DNA from: Planctomycetaceae bacterium | GTDB lineage: Bacteria; Planctomycetota; Planctomycetia; Pirellulales; Pirellulaceae | Direction of reading: 5' to 3' | Length of the DNA: 64,000 bases | NCBI GenBank assembly: GCA_024642205.1 | Contig: JAHEBQ010000011.1 | Span: 62,001 to 126,000 of the forward strand | In this document: positions 34,916 through 44,837 of the stretch, in pieces | How positions within the stretch are numbered: position 1 is the stretch's first letter | Layout: each line of letters starts with the position of its first letter | Translations under genes and position numbers: made by a program | The notes under the pieces: model-generated | The model's database searches: none | Seen by the model: only the letters and a program-made list of their open reading frames with translations | What the model was told of the DNA's origin: nothing

Positions 34916-36220
34916 TTAGTGAACTTCGTGGTTCAACGCTTCTCCGAGCCGAGGGTCCTTAAGCGGGACCAGCGACCGGTTCCGGGCGATCAAACAGAAC
35001 AGGGCAATAAACAGCGCGATCACGCCGACCAGGCAAGCGGCATCAATCAGAAACCCCGACCCACCCAGCGTGTACTTGTTGGTCTCCGGACTCATTTGCG
35101 GCATGATCACCCAATAATGATCAACCCAATGCATGACCAGGATGAACACCGCTGAGAGGGTCAACAACTGCCGATTTCTCCTCAAGCCACGACCCATCAA
35201 TAAAAAGAACGGGATGAACAGGTGACCCACCAGCAGGATCAGGGATAACGTCATCCAGCCCGGCTGATTGATTCGCAAGTTGTACCAAAAGGTCTCTTCC
35301 GGAATATTCGCATACCAAATCAGCATGAACTGACTGAACGCGATGTAGCCCCAGAAAATAATGAAACCCTGCATCAGCTTGCCCAGATCGTGGTAGTGTT
35401 CGATCGTAATTTCGTCGGTTACACGGCCCGTTCGCTGCAGCCAGAAGCCGGTCAACATGATGACGCACAGACCACTCAAAAATGCGCCGGCAAAAAAGTA
35501 AACCGGAAACATCGTGCTGAACCAGAGTGCTGACAGCGACATCTCAAGGTCGAATGATGAAAACACAATCGTGACCGCAAACAGAATCATGAACGGCGCT
35601 GAGAAAGCTTGCATTCGCGCCGTCAGACTTTTGTCTCCCGATTCATCCTGTTTCAGGGAATTCTTGAGGAAGAACCAGGCCATGCCGCCCCACATCAAAA
35701 AGTAAGCTACGATCCGGGCCGTAAAAAACCACTTGTTCAAGAAAGCGTACTTGAGCTGTTCCAGGGGTGGTCGATCGCTGATGCTTGTCGACGCTGCAGC
35801 CGCCGCTTTGGCAGCGGTCGTTTCCGCGTCGTGTGGATGAATACTCCAACCTCCTACATTCCAGCTGTAGATGGTGTCCGAACCGACGAGTACCGTCGCC
35901 AGAACCGGGAGGAACAATATGAACAATGGAAATGAACACATCGCCCAATATTCGGCAATACGCCTGATCGTCACACTCCAACCGGCACGCGTCAAATGCA
36001 TGATCGTGACAAAAAACAGACAACCGAGCGAAATCGAAAGAACAAAACAGAAACTGGTCAGGTAGGCAAACAGGAATCGCTTCGAGGAAAACCCCGAAAG
36101 TAACAACGCTGCACCAATCCCGGCGGCACCGACAATCAGGGCGACGGGAATCGTCCGAATGTGACCTCCGTTAAGAGTCGTAATCGGAGAAGTGATTTTT
36201 GCTGGTCGAGTTTCGTGCAT
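34916..36220 (-). CDS. actF: Alternative complex III subunit ActF (quinol:cytochrome c oxidoreductase)
   Basis: A 434-residue integral membrane protein with about ten helices, among them IPVALIVGAAGIGAALLLSGF, YLTSFCFVLSISLGCLFFVTIMHLTRAGWS and FIIFWGYIAFSQFMLIWYANIPEETFWY. The HLTRAGWSVTIRR and YIAFSQFMLIWYANIPEET blocks are characteristic of ActF. This subunit pairs with ActC as one of the two large quinol-side membrane subunits. It follows the actDE fusion gene by 102 bases. Confidence 0.93.
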   Translation of the reverse strand: MHETRPAKITSPITTLNGGHIRTIPVALIVGAAGIGAALLLSGFSSKRFLFAYLTSFCFVLSISLGCLFFVTIMHLTRAGWSVTIRRIAEYWAMCSFPLFILFLPVLATVLVGSDTIYSWNVGGWSIHPHDAETTAAKAAAAASTSISDRPPLEQLKYAFLNKWFFTARIVAYFLMWGGMAWFFLKNSLKQDESGDKSLTARMQAFSAPFMILFAVTIVFSSFDLEMSLSALWFSTMFPVYFFAGAFLSGLCVIMLTGFWLQRTGRVTDEITIEHYHDLGKLMQGFIIFWGYIAFSQFMLIWYANIPEETFWYNLRINQPGWMTLSLILLVGHLFIPFFLLMGRGLRRNRQLLTLSAVFILVMHWVDHYWVIMPQMSPETNKYTLGGSGFLIDAACLVGVIALFIALFCLIARNRSLVPLKDPRLGEALNHEVH

Positions 36221-36322
36221 TTCAGATCTTGTTTGTTGTCTACTGAACTGGCTGAAAATTTCCGGGTTGAGTGAGTGTTCTGTCAGCCAACCTGACTGTC
36301 CATTGATCGTATCGGGCCTGTA

Positions 36323-37798
36323 CTAGGGTCTTGGTTTGGTGCCATCGCCGGTCTTGGACGGTTCGGTCGTGGTTCCTTCAGCAACCGCACCACCCTCTTC
36401 GGCAACGACAACCGGTGGTTCGATGCCAGTTTCCTGGAGCGCTTTTACATACGCGACGATTGCCCAGCGATCCGCGGTCGGGATTTGATCCCCGTACGGA
36501 CCCATCGTTGCCCGCCCGTTGGTGATCGTGTCAAAAATCCTGCCAATCGGATTCTTTTCCGGGTCTTTGACCATTGGATCATGCAGCGACTTGGCAGTGG
36601 TCCAGGTTGCCTTGCCTGTGGCAGCCAAGGCCAACGCCCGTTGATTTACCAGACCGTTGCCATTGCCCGAAAAACCATGGCAGGCAGTACAGTAAATGTT
36701 GAATCGCTGCTGTCCGCGAGCCAGTAGCTCTTCGGTGACCTCGATCTCGTCCGGAAACGTCGTGATGAACATACTGACATCTTCCGCCGGTGGCGCCGCT
36801 GCAGGAACGTCCTGCTGGTTCTGGTTGGGACCCAGGCTCGTTCGCACCGAACCCGTTGCCGTCGTCACCGACACAGCCGGTGTGTAATCTCTTTTGATTC
36901 CCCGGTACATTTCCGGATCGGCATCGAGTTGGCCCCGGGCAACGGATCCGTCCACCGGCGCCCGCATCGCACGTTCATCGGCAAACAGAAACTCGTCGTT
37001 GACCAGTCTCGGGCTGACCGTCTGGGTTTTCGATTTGTCCTGCCAGTCCATGTCCGGCATGAAGTGCAGGCGGGGAGCACGATTCGTCATCCCCATCGCG
37101 CGGAAAATGGCGACTGGGGGAAGCATCAGCAGGATTGCGCCGATCAACGCCACCAGTCGCAACCAACCGGGAAGTCGGATATCGGTCAGGTCCTGCCGAC
37201 ATTCTTCGACTGCGACGGCACCCCACTCGTTCAATTGGGCCTCGGTCGAACCGCGATCAAACTTGGCATCGGCATTCTTGATCATCAAGAAGAATTTGTC
37301 GTTGGTTGCACGTTTGAATCGCGAGATCCGGTGCAGCGGATTGGCAAGCATCGGAAGTTTGTTCAGAAACCACATTCCAAAGAATGAAGCAAACGCACTT
37401 GAAAGCACGATCACTTCAAACGTAACCGGAATGTTGGCTGGCAGGCTGAAGTAGGGCTTTCCGGAAATCTTGAACCGGTAACCCGGGAACAGGGGAGATT
37501 CGTCGGTCGAAACGCCACCGATCGAGCCGCCGTTGGTGTACCACTGCATTCCCAAGCCAATAAAAACCGCACCCAGCGCGATGCCCAAGACGATGAACGG
37601 GAGAACCGTTCGCTTGATTCCCAGAGCCGGATCAATTCCGTGGACCGGGAACGGAGAATAGGCATCCGTTTTTGTATAACCTGCCTGACGCGCCTGATCG
37701 CAGGCATGCACCAGCGAATCAGGGTCGTCGAACTGCGCAAGCAATCCAACCAGCTTCGAGTTTCCCTGTGTGGGGTCGGTTGTGTTTTCTTCTGCCAT
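36323..37798 (-). CDS. actDE: ActD-ActE fusion: membrane subunit plus monoheme cytochrome c
   Basis: A 491-residue fusion of two Act subunits that are separate in Rhodothermus. Residues about 15-180 match ActD (DUF3341): KLVGLLAQFDDPDSLVHACDQARQ, TDAYSPFPVHGID, two helices and GMWFLNKLPMLANPLH. A third helix (LRLVALIGAILLMLPP) starts the ActE part, with RAPRLHFMPDMD, SPRLVNDEFLFADERAMRAPV and a cytochrome c domain whose heme site is YCTACHGFSGNGNG and whose distal Met is in GRATMGPYGDQIP. A Pro/Glu-rich tail ends the chain. The cytochrome is the likely electron exit to the caa3 oxidase. ATG 37798 is chosen over an upstream TTG. Confidence 0.92.
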   Translation of the reverse strand: MAEENTTDPTQGNSKLVGLLAQFDDPDSLVHACDQARQAGYTKTDAYSPFPVHGIDPALGIKRTVLPFIVLGIALGAVFIGLGMQWYTNGGSIGGVSTDESPLFPGYRFKISGKPYFSLPANIPVTFEVIVLSSAFASFFGMWFLNKLPMLANPLHRISRFKRATNDKFFLMIKNADAKFDRGSTEAQLNEWGAVAVEECRQDLTDIRLPGWLRLVALIGAILLMLPPVAIFRAMGMTNRAPRLHFMPDMDWQDKSKTQTVSPRLVNDEFLFADERAMRAPVDGSVARGQLDADPEMYRGIKRDYTPAVSVTTATGSVRTSLGPNQNQQDVPAAAPPAEDVSMFITTFPDEIEVTEELLARGQQRFNIYCTACHGFSGNGNGLVNQRALALAATGKATWTTAKSLHDPMVKDPEKNPIGRIFDTITNGRATMGPYGDQIPTADRWAIVAYVKALQETGIEPPVVVAEEGGAVAEGTTTEPSKTGDGTKPRP

Positions 37799-37892
37799 TT
37801 TATCTTCAGTCTTGTTTGCAGCTTGGATAGCCAATATTCAGCTCTGCCTCAACGGGCCCGGTTCCGGTTGAACCGGGTAACAACAGGTCGGG

Positions 37893-39281
37893 TTAGTGAT
37901 CGTGATCTCGCGGGATGACCCCCTTCACTTCCGCCATCGCAATCACCGGCAGGTAGCGGCAGAACAGAGCGAACAGCGTGGTGAACAGTCCAAAACTTCC
38001 AATCAGCATCAGGAGGTCGATCCAGGTCGGATGGAAATACGCCCAGCTGGACGGAACAAAGTCACGACACAACGATGTTACGGTGATTACAAACCGCTCG
38101 AACCACATCCCGATATTGACAAATATGCAGATAATGACCATGAACCAGGGAGTCGTTCGGCACCACTTGATCCAGAACACCTGCGGGATCAACACATTGC
38201 AACTGACCATAATCCAGTAGGCCCACCAGTAGTTTCCAAACGCACGGTTGTAAAACGCGTAGCTTTCGTACTGCACGCCGGAGTACCAGGCGATAAAGAA
38301 TTCGATCCCGTATGCGGTGCCGACCATCATCCCCGTGGCCATGATGATCTTGCACATGTTCTCCAGGTGACGAAGCGTGATCAGGTTTTCCAGTCCGTAC
38401 ATTTTTCGCACCGGTACCAGCAGGGTCACCACCATGGCAAAGCCACTGAAAATCGCCCCCGCAACAAAGTAGGGTGGGAAAATGGTCGTGTGCCATCCGG
38501 GAACCTGGGAAACCGCAAAGTCAAAACTAACGATCGTGTGAACGCTCAAAACCAGTGGCGTCGCCAACGCGGCAAGAATCGTGTAGGCGATTTCATAACG
38601 ATGCCAGGCACGAGCCGATCCGGTCCAGCCCAGCGAAAGCAAGCCGTAAACCAGTTTGCCAATCCTGGTTTTGCACCGATCGCGGAACGTTGCGATGTCC
38701 GGCACCATGCCCATGTACCAGAACAACACCGAAACGGTCGCGTAGGTCGATACCGCAAACACGTCCCACAGCAGCGGACTGCGGAAGTTCGGCCACATGG
38801 CCAGGTGTTCGGTCGGAACCGGGAACAACCAGTAGAAGGCCCAAACCCGACCAATGTGGATTCCCGGAAAAAGCCCGGCACAAATCACCGCAAAAATTGT
38901 CATCGCCTCTGCGGCACGGTTGATACTGGTTCGCCAGTTTTGGCGGAACAGAAACAGAATCGCGGAAATCAGCGTTCCTGCATGTCCAATACCAACCCAG
39001 AAAACGAAGTTCACAATCGGCCAGCCCCAATACGCCGGGTTGTTGTTGCCCCAGACGCCGGTCCCTTTCATCAACAGGTGACCGACACAGGCTCCCAGAA
39101 CCAGGAGTAATGAAAACGCGACACCGAGAACAAGAAACCAAATCTTCTGCGGTTTTTCTTCTTCCCAGATCTTGCAGACATCGTCCGTTACACCCGCATA
39201 GTCCAGACCGCCCAACACCAAAGGCGTGCGTTTCGCTGCGTCATCGTACGTGTTGTCCAAAACTGGATTGACCGTAGCCAT
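37893..39281 (-). CDS. actC: Alternative complex III subunit ActC (NrfD/PsrC-like)
   Basis: A 462-residue membrane protein of the NrfD/polysulfide-reductase family, with about ten helices. Family blocks are [49 protein letters not shown] and [20 protein letters not shown]. It holds the quinol-binding site facing the ActB iron-sulfur subunit. The initiator is the ATG at 39281; the codon before it is a TTG. It lies 88 bases after actB. Confidence 0.95.
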   Translation of the reverse strand: MATVNPVLDNTYDDAAKRTPLVLGGLDYAGVTDDVCKIWEEEKPQKIWFLVLGVAFSLLLVLGACVGHLLMKGTGVWGNNNPAYWGWPIVNFVFWVGIGHAGTLISAILFLFRQNWRTSINRAAEAMTIFAVICAGLFPGIHIGRVWAFYWLFPVPTEHLAMWPNFRSPLLWDVFAVSTYATVSVLFWYMGMVPDIATFRDRCKTRIGKLVYGLLSLGWTGSARAWHRYEIAYTILAALATPLVLSVHTIVSFDFAVSQVPGWHTTIFPPYFVAGAIFSGFAMVVTLLVPVRKMYGLENLITLRHLENMCKIIMATGMMVGTAYGIEFFIAWYSGVQYESYAFYNRAFGNYWWAYWIMVSCNVLIPQVFWIKWCRTTPWFMVIICIFVNIGMWFERFVITVTSLCRDFVPSSWAYFHPTWIDLLMLIGSFGLFTTLFALFCRYLPVIAMAEVKGVIPRDHDH

Positions 39282-39369
39282 CAATAAAATCTCGTCATTC
39301 GTGATTAAGTTTCAAAATCGTCGCGTCACTCCGTGACACAAACAAAGGGAAGTTCTGCTGCGTTAATTG

Positions 39370-42300
39370 CTAGTCGGCTTTTTTCCCGGTTTCGTCTTCT
39401 GATCCGCCAGGATCGTGCCCGTTGGTTTCGGCATGTTCGCCCGCGTTTCCGTGACTGCCCCCGATCGAAGCGCTATCCTGCAAACTGACAAGCGCCGGGT
39501 GCGGGTTGCGAACGCGAGCCAGGTACATCGTTCGCGGGCGGTTGTTGAGTTCTTCGAGCATCGAATACGCTCGCGGATTGGCGTGGGCCTTCGCGACGTC
39601 GCTGTTCTTGTTGTGCAGGTCGCCAAACTTGATCGCCTGGGTCGGACATGCGTCCTGGCAAGCCGTCGTGATTTCGTTCGCACCAATCTCGCGGTGCTCA
39701 ACCTTGGCTTTGATCTTGGTGTTCTGGATTCGCTGAACGCAGTACGTACATTTCTCCATGACGCCGCGGCTGCGAACGGTGACTTCCGGGTTCATCATCA
39801 GGTTTTGAAGTTTGCGATCTCCAGCCGGCACTTTGTCAGCACCCGGATACTTGAGCAACGTTTCCGCGTCACTGTAGTTGAAGAAATTGAATCGGCGGAC
39901 CTTGTAGGGGCAGTTGTTTCCGCAATAGCGCGTGCCGATACAGCGGTTGTAGACCATGTCGTTGAGGCCTTCACTGCTGTGCGTCGTCGCAGCCACCGGG
40001 CAAACCGTTTCACAAGGCGCGTTTTCGCAATGGTGGCAGGCAACTGGTTGATGGACGATCTGTTTGTCGTCGTCCTGGGCCTCTTCGGTGTACAGGTTGT
40101 CACCGTAGTATCGGTCGATTCGAATCCACTGCATCTCTCGGCCACGCCACACATCGTCCTTGCCGACGACCGGAACATTGTTTTCGGACTGGCACGAAAC
40201 CACACAAGCGTTACAGCCAATGCATTTATTGAGGTCAATCGACATGCCCCAAACGTTGGTGTAGGTCGTGGGCATGCCATCGGGACCGAGGTTTTCGTAG
40301 TCCTGGCGGGCACCGGGAGTCAGGTCGAACAACTCGTGGTGCATGTGAAATGCTTCAGGCCAATGGTGCACTGGTTCAGAATGCGAGTTGTCGGCTGTCT
40401 CATCATGTGCGGCGTCCGTCTCGGTCATATTGTAACTGACCTGGTTGAGGATCGGAAGCGAACCTGACTTCGCCAACGCATTGGTTCGCGCGGGACCCGC
40501 CGGTTTCGTGTCGGCCTGCTCGTGCGCGATTGGATGATGAGACAGGAAATCCTGGTAGCTGGCAAAGGTGCCCTCGCGGATCAACGAACTCCGACTATTT
40601 TCTGTTTTGGAGCTGCTGCGAAACATCCGGGCCTGAATTTCGTCGCGAGCGGTGGCGTCAATTTCCCAGGGTTCCTGAACAATTGCCAGTCGGTACTGGG
40701 TGCCCGTCGGATTGACTACGTCTTTGCCCGCGGGAGCGACCAGCCAGTTTTCGACACTTCTCAGCGGCGTCACGTCAAACCCCACCGGCGCGATTCCCTT
40801 GGAAATGTCGCCGCCGACGCGGCCCGCCATCGTTCGGCCGAAACCGATCTCCACACCGATCGAACCGTCGGCCTGTCCCGGCTGAATCGCCACGGGGATC
40901 TTTTGAGTCTCCCCATTCAAGTGAATGGTCATCAACGTCGCCTTGGACTTGCCAGACATTCCTTGCTGGTGCAAACCGAGCTTGGCAGCCGTTTTCGGGC
41001 TGACGGACGCGACGTTGTCCCACGTGACTTTCGTGAAAAAGTCGGGTAGCTCCTGGAGCCAGGAGTTGTTGGCAAACCGGCCGTCATAAACCGAAAGGCT
41101 CGGTTTGAAGACGATCTCAAGTGAATCTTCGTCCCAGGGTTTTGACCAGCTATCGTCGGCAGCCATCGAAGGAGCCGCACCCGCCTTCGGCGTGACCGGT
41201 TCGCCTGCCGTTCCTTCGACGAACCCGTCGTGAACGGATTTCTTCCATTCGGCTTCTCCCAGTCCCAGCGTCTGGCGAACGATGGCTTGACCCTCGGTCA
41301 CGGAGCTGCCCATCAACGTCGAGAGCGTTTCGAGATCAGACTTGCCGCCGAACAACGGATTGATCATGGGCTGACCGATCAGCACCGATCCGTTATTGGA
41401 AAAACCGTCTTGCCACGACTCCAGCGGATGAGCCATCGCGCTGACCCACTTGCAAACCAGGCTGGTCTCGTTTTTGAAGCAGGTCAGGTGAACCGAGTTG
41501 TCGGCCTTGGCAATCAGCTCCCCAAGTTTCAAACCACGTGGAGCATCAAACACCGGGTTTCCGCCAAGCACGATTACGGACCTGATTTGACCACTGGCCA
41601 GCTGCGCCGCGAAATCCTTGATCGCGCCAATCGTCGAGGGGCGGTCGGGGTCCGGCAATTTCGTAAAAGTAATCGTTTTGCCATGGTTGCCGAGCTGTTC
41701 GTTCAGGCTGTGAACCAGCGCGTGGACTTCGGCCGGCTGTCGTTCGCCGGCAACAATGATGCTCTCACCCTGGTGAAGGGCCAAGTCGGAGGCCATTGCC
41801 GAGAGGACTTTCTGGCGATACGGGAGCGATTGATCCACGTCGCTGGACGAGGAGGCCTGGGCATCGACCGCGGCTTTCAGGTCCACGGCAAAGCCAGCGA
41901 TTTTCGAGCTGGGAACCGAGATGCGATGGTCGGCGGCCGAGCCGGTGGTGGTGAACTGGCTTTCCACCGAATACAAACGGCTCATCTTGTTGTGATCGGC
42001 GTCACGGCCCTTGGCAAAGGAAATGCTGTTGGTGGTTCCTGCACCGTCAAACATCAGCGGATCGGCGTCGAGCGTGACAATGACTTTTGCCTGGTCGAAA
42101 TGATAATGGGCGCGATGGGCCGTCCCGAATGCCTGCTTGCTTCCTGCACGGGTGTTGTCGTCGGAAATCGCGGCAAACGAAAACCACTGCCCCCCTTTTG
42201 ATGTAAATTCGGCTTGCAACCGCATCAGGCTGGGCGACGAACTTGGTTCCGCGAGGATCGCAACGCTGCTGGCGTCGCTGAACTTGCAGGCGGCAACCAA

Positions 42301-42777
42301 CTCGTCAAAACTTGTTTCCGACTTTCCTTCTCCCCCCAGCGGCGCTCGCAAGCGATCGGGATCGTAGAACTCCAGAATACGGGCCTGGGTATAGCTCGTC
42401 GAAGCGCCCATCGAATCCGGATGATCCGGATTCCCGTCAAGCTTGATTGGACGGCCATCGTAACTGGTCGACAATACCGGCTGAGCCACGCCACCCAATT
42501 CGGTGAAAGTCGCGTACCTGACCGAATTGCCCGGCACCCGGTGTTGGGGTCGAAACGCAAACGGGGCGATCTGCTCTTCCTGGTATCGACAGCCGGACAA
42601 GCCGCCCAGCGCCAGGGAAGCTCCCATCAGCTGAAGCCACCGACGACGAGAGAATCCGTCGTGATGCTCGGTCGCGGTGCCAAAATCACGATCAATCGCT
42701 TCCTTGAACTCGACAGAGTCCTCGGGCAAGATCGGAGCGTTCAAGTTGATTGTATTGTTGGTGCGGGGTTTGTTCAT
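39370..42777 (-). CDS. actB: Alternative complex III subunit ActB (fused molybdopterin-oxidoreductase-like and iron-sulfur protein)
   Basis: A 1135-residue protein. The N-terminus carries a Tat-type signal ([23 protein letters not shown]) with a lipobox-like LSGC. About 750 residues resemble the large subunit of complex iron-sulfur molybdoenzymes, without an obvious molybdenum ligand as is usual for ActB. The C-terminal part is a four-cluster ferredoxin domain: [46 protein letters not shown], and CTYCVQRIQ with CQDACPTQA. It passes electrons from quinol to the ActA/ActE hemes. ATG 42777 is preferred to one ten codons earlier. The tail is Gly/Asp-rich. Confidence 0.95.
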   Translation of the reverse strand: MNKPRTNNTINLNAPILPEDSVEFKEAIDRDFGTATEHHDGFSRRRWLQLMGASLALGGLSGCRYQEEQIAPFAFRPQHRVPGNSVRYATFTELGGVAQPVLSTSYDGRPIKLDGNPDHPDSMGASTSYTQARILEFYDPDRLRAPLGGEGKSETSFDELVAACKFSDASSVAILAEPSSSPSLMRLQAEFTSKGGQWFSFAAISDDNTRAGSKQAFGTAHRAHYHFDQAKVIVTLDADPLMFDGAGTTNSISFAKGRDADHNKMSRLYSVESQFTTTGSAADHRISVPSSKIAGFAVDLKAAVDAQASSSSDVDQSLPYRQKVLSAMASDLALHQGESIIVAGERQPAEVHALVHSLNEQLGNHGKTITFTKLPDPDRPSTIGAIKDFAAQLASGQIRSVIVLGGNPVFDAPRGLKLGELIAKADNSVHLTCFKNETSLVCKWVSAMAHPLESWQDGFSNNGSVLIGQPMINPLFGGKSDLETLSTLMGSSVTEGQAIVRQTLGLGEAEWKKSVHDGFVEGTAGEPVTPKAGAAPSMAADDSWSKPWDEDSLEIVFKPSLSVYDGRFANNSWLQELPDFFTKVTWDNVASVSPKTAAKLGLHQQGMSGKSKATLMTIHLNGETQKIPVAIQPGQADGSIGVEIGFGRTMAGRVGGDISKGIAPVGFDVTPLRSVENWLVAPAGKDVVNPTGTQYRLAIVQEPWEIDATARDEIQARMFRSSSKTENSRSSLIREGTFASYQDFLSHHPIAHEQADTKPAGPARTNALAKSGSLPILNQVSYNMTETDAAHDETADNSHSEPVHHWPEAFHMHHELFDLTPGARQDYENLGPDGMPTTYTNVWGMSIDLNKCIGCNACVVSCQSENNVPVVGKDDVWRGREMQWIRIDRYYGDNLYTEEAQDDDKQIVHQPVACHHCENAPCETVCPVAATTHSSEGLNDMVYNRCIGTRYCGNNCPYKVRRFNFFNYSDAETLLKYPGADKVPAGDRKLQNLMMNPEVTVRSRGVMEKCTYCVQRIQNTKIKAKVEHREIGANEITTACQDACPTQAIKFGDLHNKNSDVAKAHANPRAYSMLEELNNRPRTMYLARVRNPHPALVSLQDSASIGGSHGNAGEHAETNGHDPGGSEDETGKKAD

Positions 42778-42832
42778 TTCTGCATGTTTCAAGTGGGTTC
42801 GTGTCAATAAGAGAATCGCCGGTGCGGAAGCA

Positions 42833-43516
42833 CTAGCGGTGACACGTTGAACAGCTAATGTTCGGGTTGATCTTCAGTTTTGAGGCCCACTGCTTGTGGT
42901 AGGCCTCCGGATCCTCGGGTTCAAAATCCAGCTGAGTCACCAGCTGTGGATCGCGGATATTCGGAACAGGATTTCGGTGGCAATCAAGACACCACTTCAT
43001 CGATAGCGTTTCGACTTGCGTGACGATCTCCATCTTGTCGATCCGGCCGTGACAGGAAACGCAACTGACACCCCGGGCGATATGGACGCTGTGATTAAAG
43101 TACACAAAGTCCGGGAGGTCGTGAACGCGTTCCCACAACACCGGGTCATTGTCTTCAAGACTTACCCGGATCGGTTTGAGCAATGTGCTCTCCGGACGAA
43201 TGATACCCAGATCCCGGGCCCCTTTGGTCGTTCGGTTTCCGCCATGACAGTTGCCGCAAGTCGCCGAAGGAGGTATCGCCGCATGTCCGGCGCGCTCCAC
43301 GGTGTTGTGGCAATAACGGCAGTCCATTTTCAGTTGTCCAGCATGGAGCTTGTGACTGAACGGAACCGGCTGCTTGGGTTGATGTCCTACATTAATGATC
43401 TGTGGATTGATCGCCGCGAATAGGCACGTCGCCAAGTAGCCGCCGATGATGATCGCCGTCCCGGCCGCCAATACCGTAAACTTGTTGACCCAAGACGGGA
43501 AATGAAACTCTTGCAT
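42833..43516 (-). CDS. actA: Alternative complex III subunit ActA, pentaheme cytochrome c
   Basis: A 227-residue protein with one N-terminal membrane helix (FTVLAAGTAIIIGGYLATCLFA) and five CxxCH heme sites: CRYCH, CGNCH, CVSCH, CLDCH and CSTCH. This count and the HQPKQPVPFSHKLHAGQLKMDC opening are those of ActA. It is the first gene of the twelve-gene act-cox run and sits in the periplasm, relaying electrons towards ActE and the oxidase. A 466-base region upstream holds the presumed promoter and several palindromes. Confidence 0.95.
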   Translation of the reverse strand: MQEFHFPSWVNKFTVLAAGTAIIIGGYLATCLFAAINPQIINVGHQPKQPVPFSHKLHAGQLKMDCRYCHNTVERAGHAAIPPSATCGNCHGGNRTTKGARDLGIIRPESTLLKPIRVSLEDNDPVLWERVHDLPDFVYFNHSVHIARGVSCVSCHGRIDKMEIVTQVETLSMKWCLDCHRNPVPNIRDPQLVTQLDFEPEDPEAYHKQWASKLKINPNISCSTCHR

Positions 43517-43982
43517 TCAATTCACCATGCGAGACGCTCGGCGTCCGGCAATAAAACAAACTAACAATTAATAGAAATCGGGCGCAGACTGCTTCCGCAC
43601 AATATTGAGCGAAATCGCTCGCCTGGACATTCGATTCGATTAAGTCCTTAAACAACCGCAGAATTTAAAACAAACATGCATAATGGTCGACGCGTAAAAA
43701 CGTCGCAGTTCTTTTGGGGGGATACAGCTAATTGGGCGTGGCGTTTCTCGAAACGATACTTGTAGTCGCGCGAGTCAATCCGTTCTTGTTCAGATGTCAA
43801 CAATTGGTGGTTTATGGGTGCAAATTGGCACACAGTGAGAACGCAGGGGATCTTGAATGTTCGGCAAGTTTCAAAGTGCCTGTTTGACCTGTTTTTACTG
43901 AATTAAGAGGCCCGCGTTTTTTAGAAATGATGTCTATTCGGTTCCCGAAATGGGGAAAAACTGTCAACGAAGCGAAGAAGTC
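43517..43982. promoter_or_regulatory. Divergent upstream region of the act-cox block and the methyltransferase gene
   Basis: No gene is seen in this stretch. It holds several dyads: GACGC-CGA-GCGTC in the actA leader (around 43533-43545), GAGCGA-AA-TCGCTC at 43607-43620, GCGTA-AAAAC-GTCGC at 43692-43706 and CGTTTC-TC-GAAACG at 43742-43755. The third is a near match to the GCGNC/GNCGC half-site pair reported for RegA/PrrA-type regulators (one mismatch). I could not settle on a -35/-10 pair. Confidence 0.5.
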
Positions 43983-44705
43983 ATGATGCATTTGCAAGAC
44001 GATACAGTAACAAGCGTCAGTTCCCATCTGGAGCAGATCCTCCGGCGGTTACCCGTCCAAACCGGTGAACGATTGATTGAGTTGGGTTGCGGCCGGGCCG
44101 AAACGACGCGTCAGGTGGCGAAACGTTTTCCCGGTCTGAGGATCATTGCAACCGAGGTGGATTCCAGGCAACACGCACGGAACGAGGCCATCGATGATTT
44201 ACCGAATGTGAGCTTTCGGTTTGGCGGTGCGGAGAAAATCGAACTGCCGGACGAGTCGGTGAACTATGTCATGATGCTCAAATCACTACATCACGTACCG
44301 ATGCCATTGATGAAGCAAAGTCTCAATGAAATCCGTCGTGTCTTGGTGCCGGGAGGATTGGCCTATCTCGCGGAGCCAGTCTACGCTGGTACATTCAATG
44401 ACATCCTCAAGCTGTTCAACGACGAACAGGTTGTCCGCGAGGCGGCGTTTGCGGCCGTCAGGGAGTCGGTCGAGAGCGGAGCGTTCGAATTGGTTGGCCA
44501 GTTTTTTTTCCTCGCGCCGATGCGATTCGACGGGTTCGCCGAATTCCACGAACGGGTCATGAATGCCACGCATTCGTCCTATAAAATTGACAACCAGTTG
44601 CACGAAACGATAAAAGCCGCTTTCGAGCAGGTAATTGATTCCAGCGGCGCCGTCGAATTTCTGACTCCCCAGCGCGTCGATCTTCTCAGGCGACCGGACC
44701 GATAG
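43983..44705 (+). CDS. Class I SAM-dependent methyltransferase (type 11)
   Basis: A 240-residue Rossmann-fold methyltransferase. Motif I is LIELGCGRAETT (31-42), the acidic ribose ligand is in IIATEVDSR, motif II-like is VNYVMMLKSLHHVP, and the post-III region is EIRRVLVPGGLAYLAEPVY. No membrane segment. Substrate not evident; quinone- or small-molecule methylases share this plan. The ATG at 43983 follows GAAG and is chosen over one at 43950, which lacks a ribosome site. It is divergent from actA. Confidence 0.85.
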   Translation: MMHLQDDTVTSVSSHLEQILRRLPVQTGERLIELGCGRAETTRQVAKRFPGLRIIATEVDSRQHARNEAIDDLPNVSFRFGGAEKIELPDESVNYVMMLKSLHHVPMPLMKQSLNEIRRVLVPGGLAYLAEPVYAGTFNDILKLFNDEQVVREAAFAAVRESVESGAFELVGQFFFLAPMRFDGFAEFHERVMNATHSSYKIDNQLHETIKAAFEQVIDSSGAVEFLTPQRVDLLRRPDR

Positions 44706-44837
44706 GCAAACCCATCGTACGTCCAGCGTTCATCTGCCGCCGTGGCGTGTCGTCACCATCCTGGCTCAGATTGTCCTGCGGTCAACCGGACACAGCGCAT
44801 GGCTTCCGGCACATCGTGCCTGACCGTCAATTGACGA

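Noticed and set aside
37896..39110. 404-codon plus-strand open frame
   Set aside because: It is the exact antisense of actC and rich in Arg, His, Asn and Gln, as expected of a complement of a membrane-protein gene.
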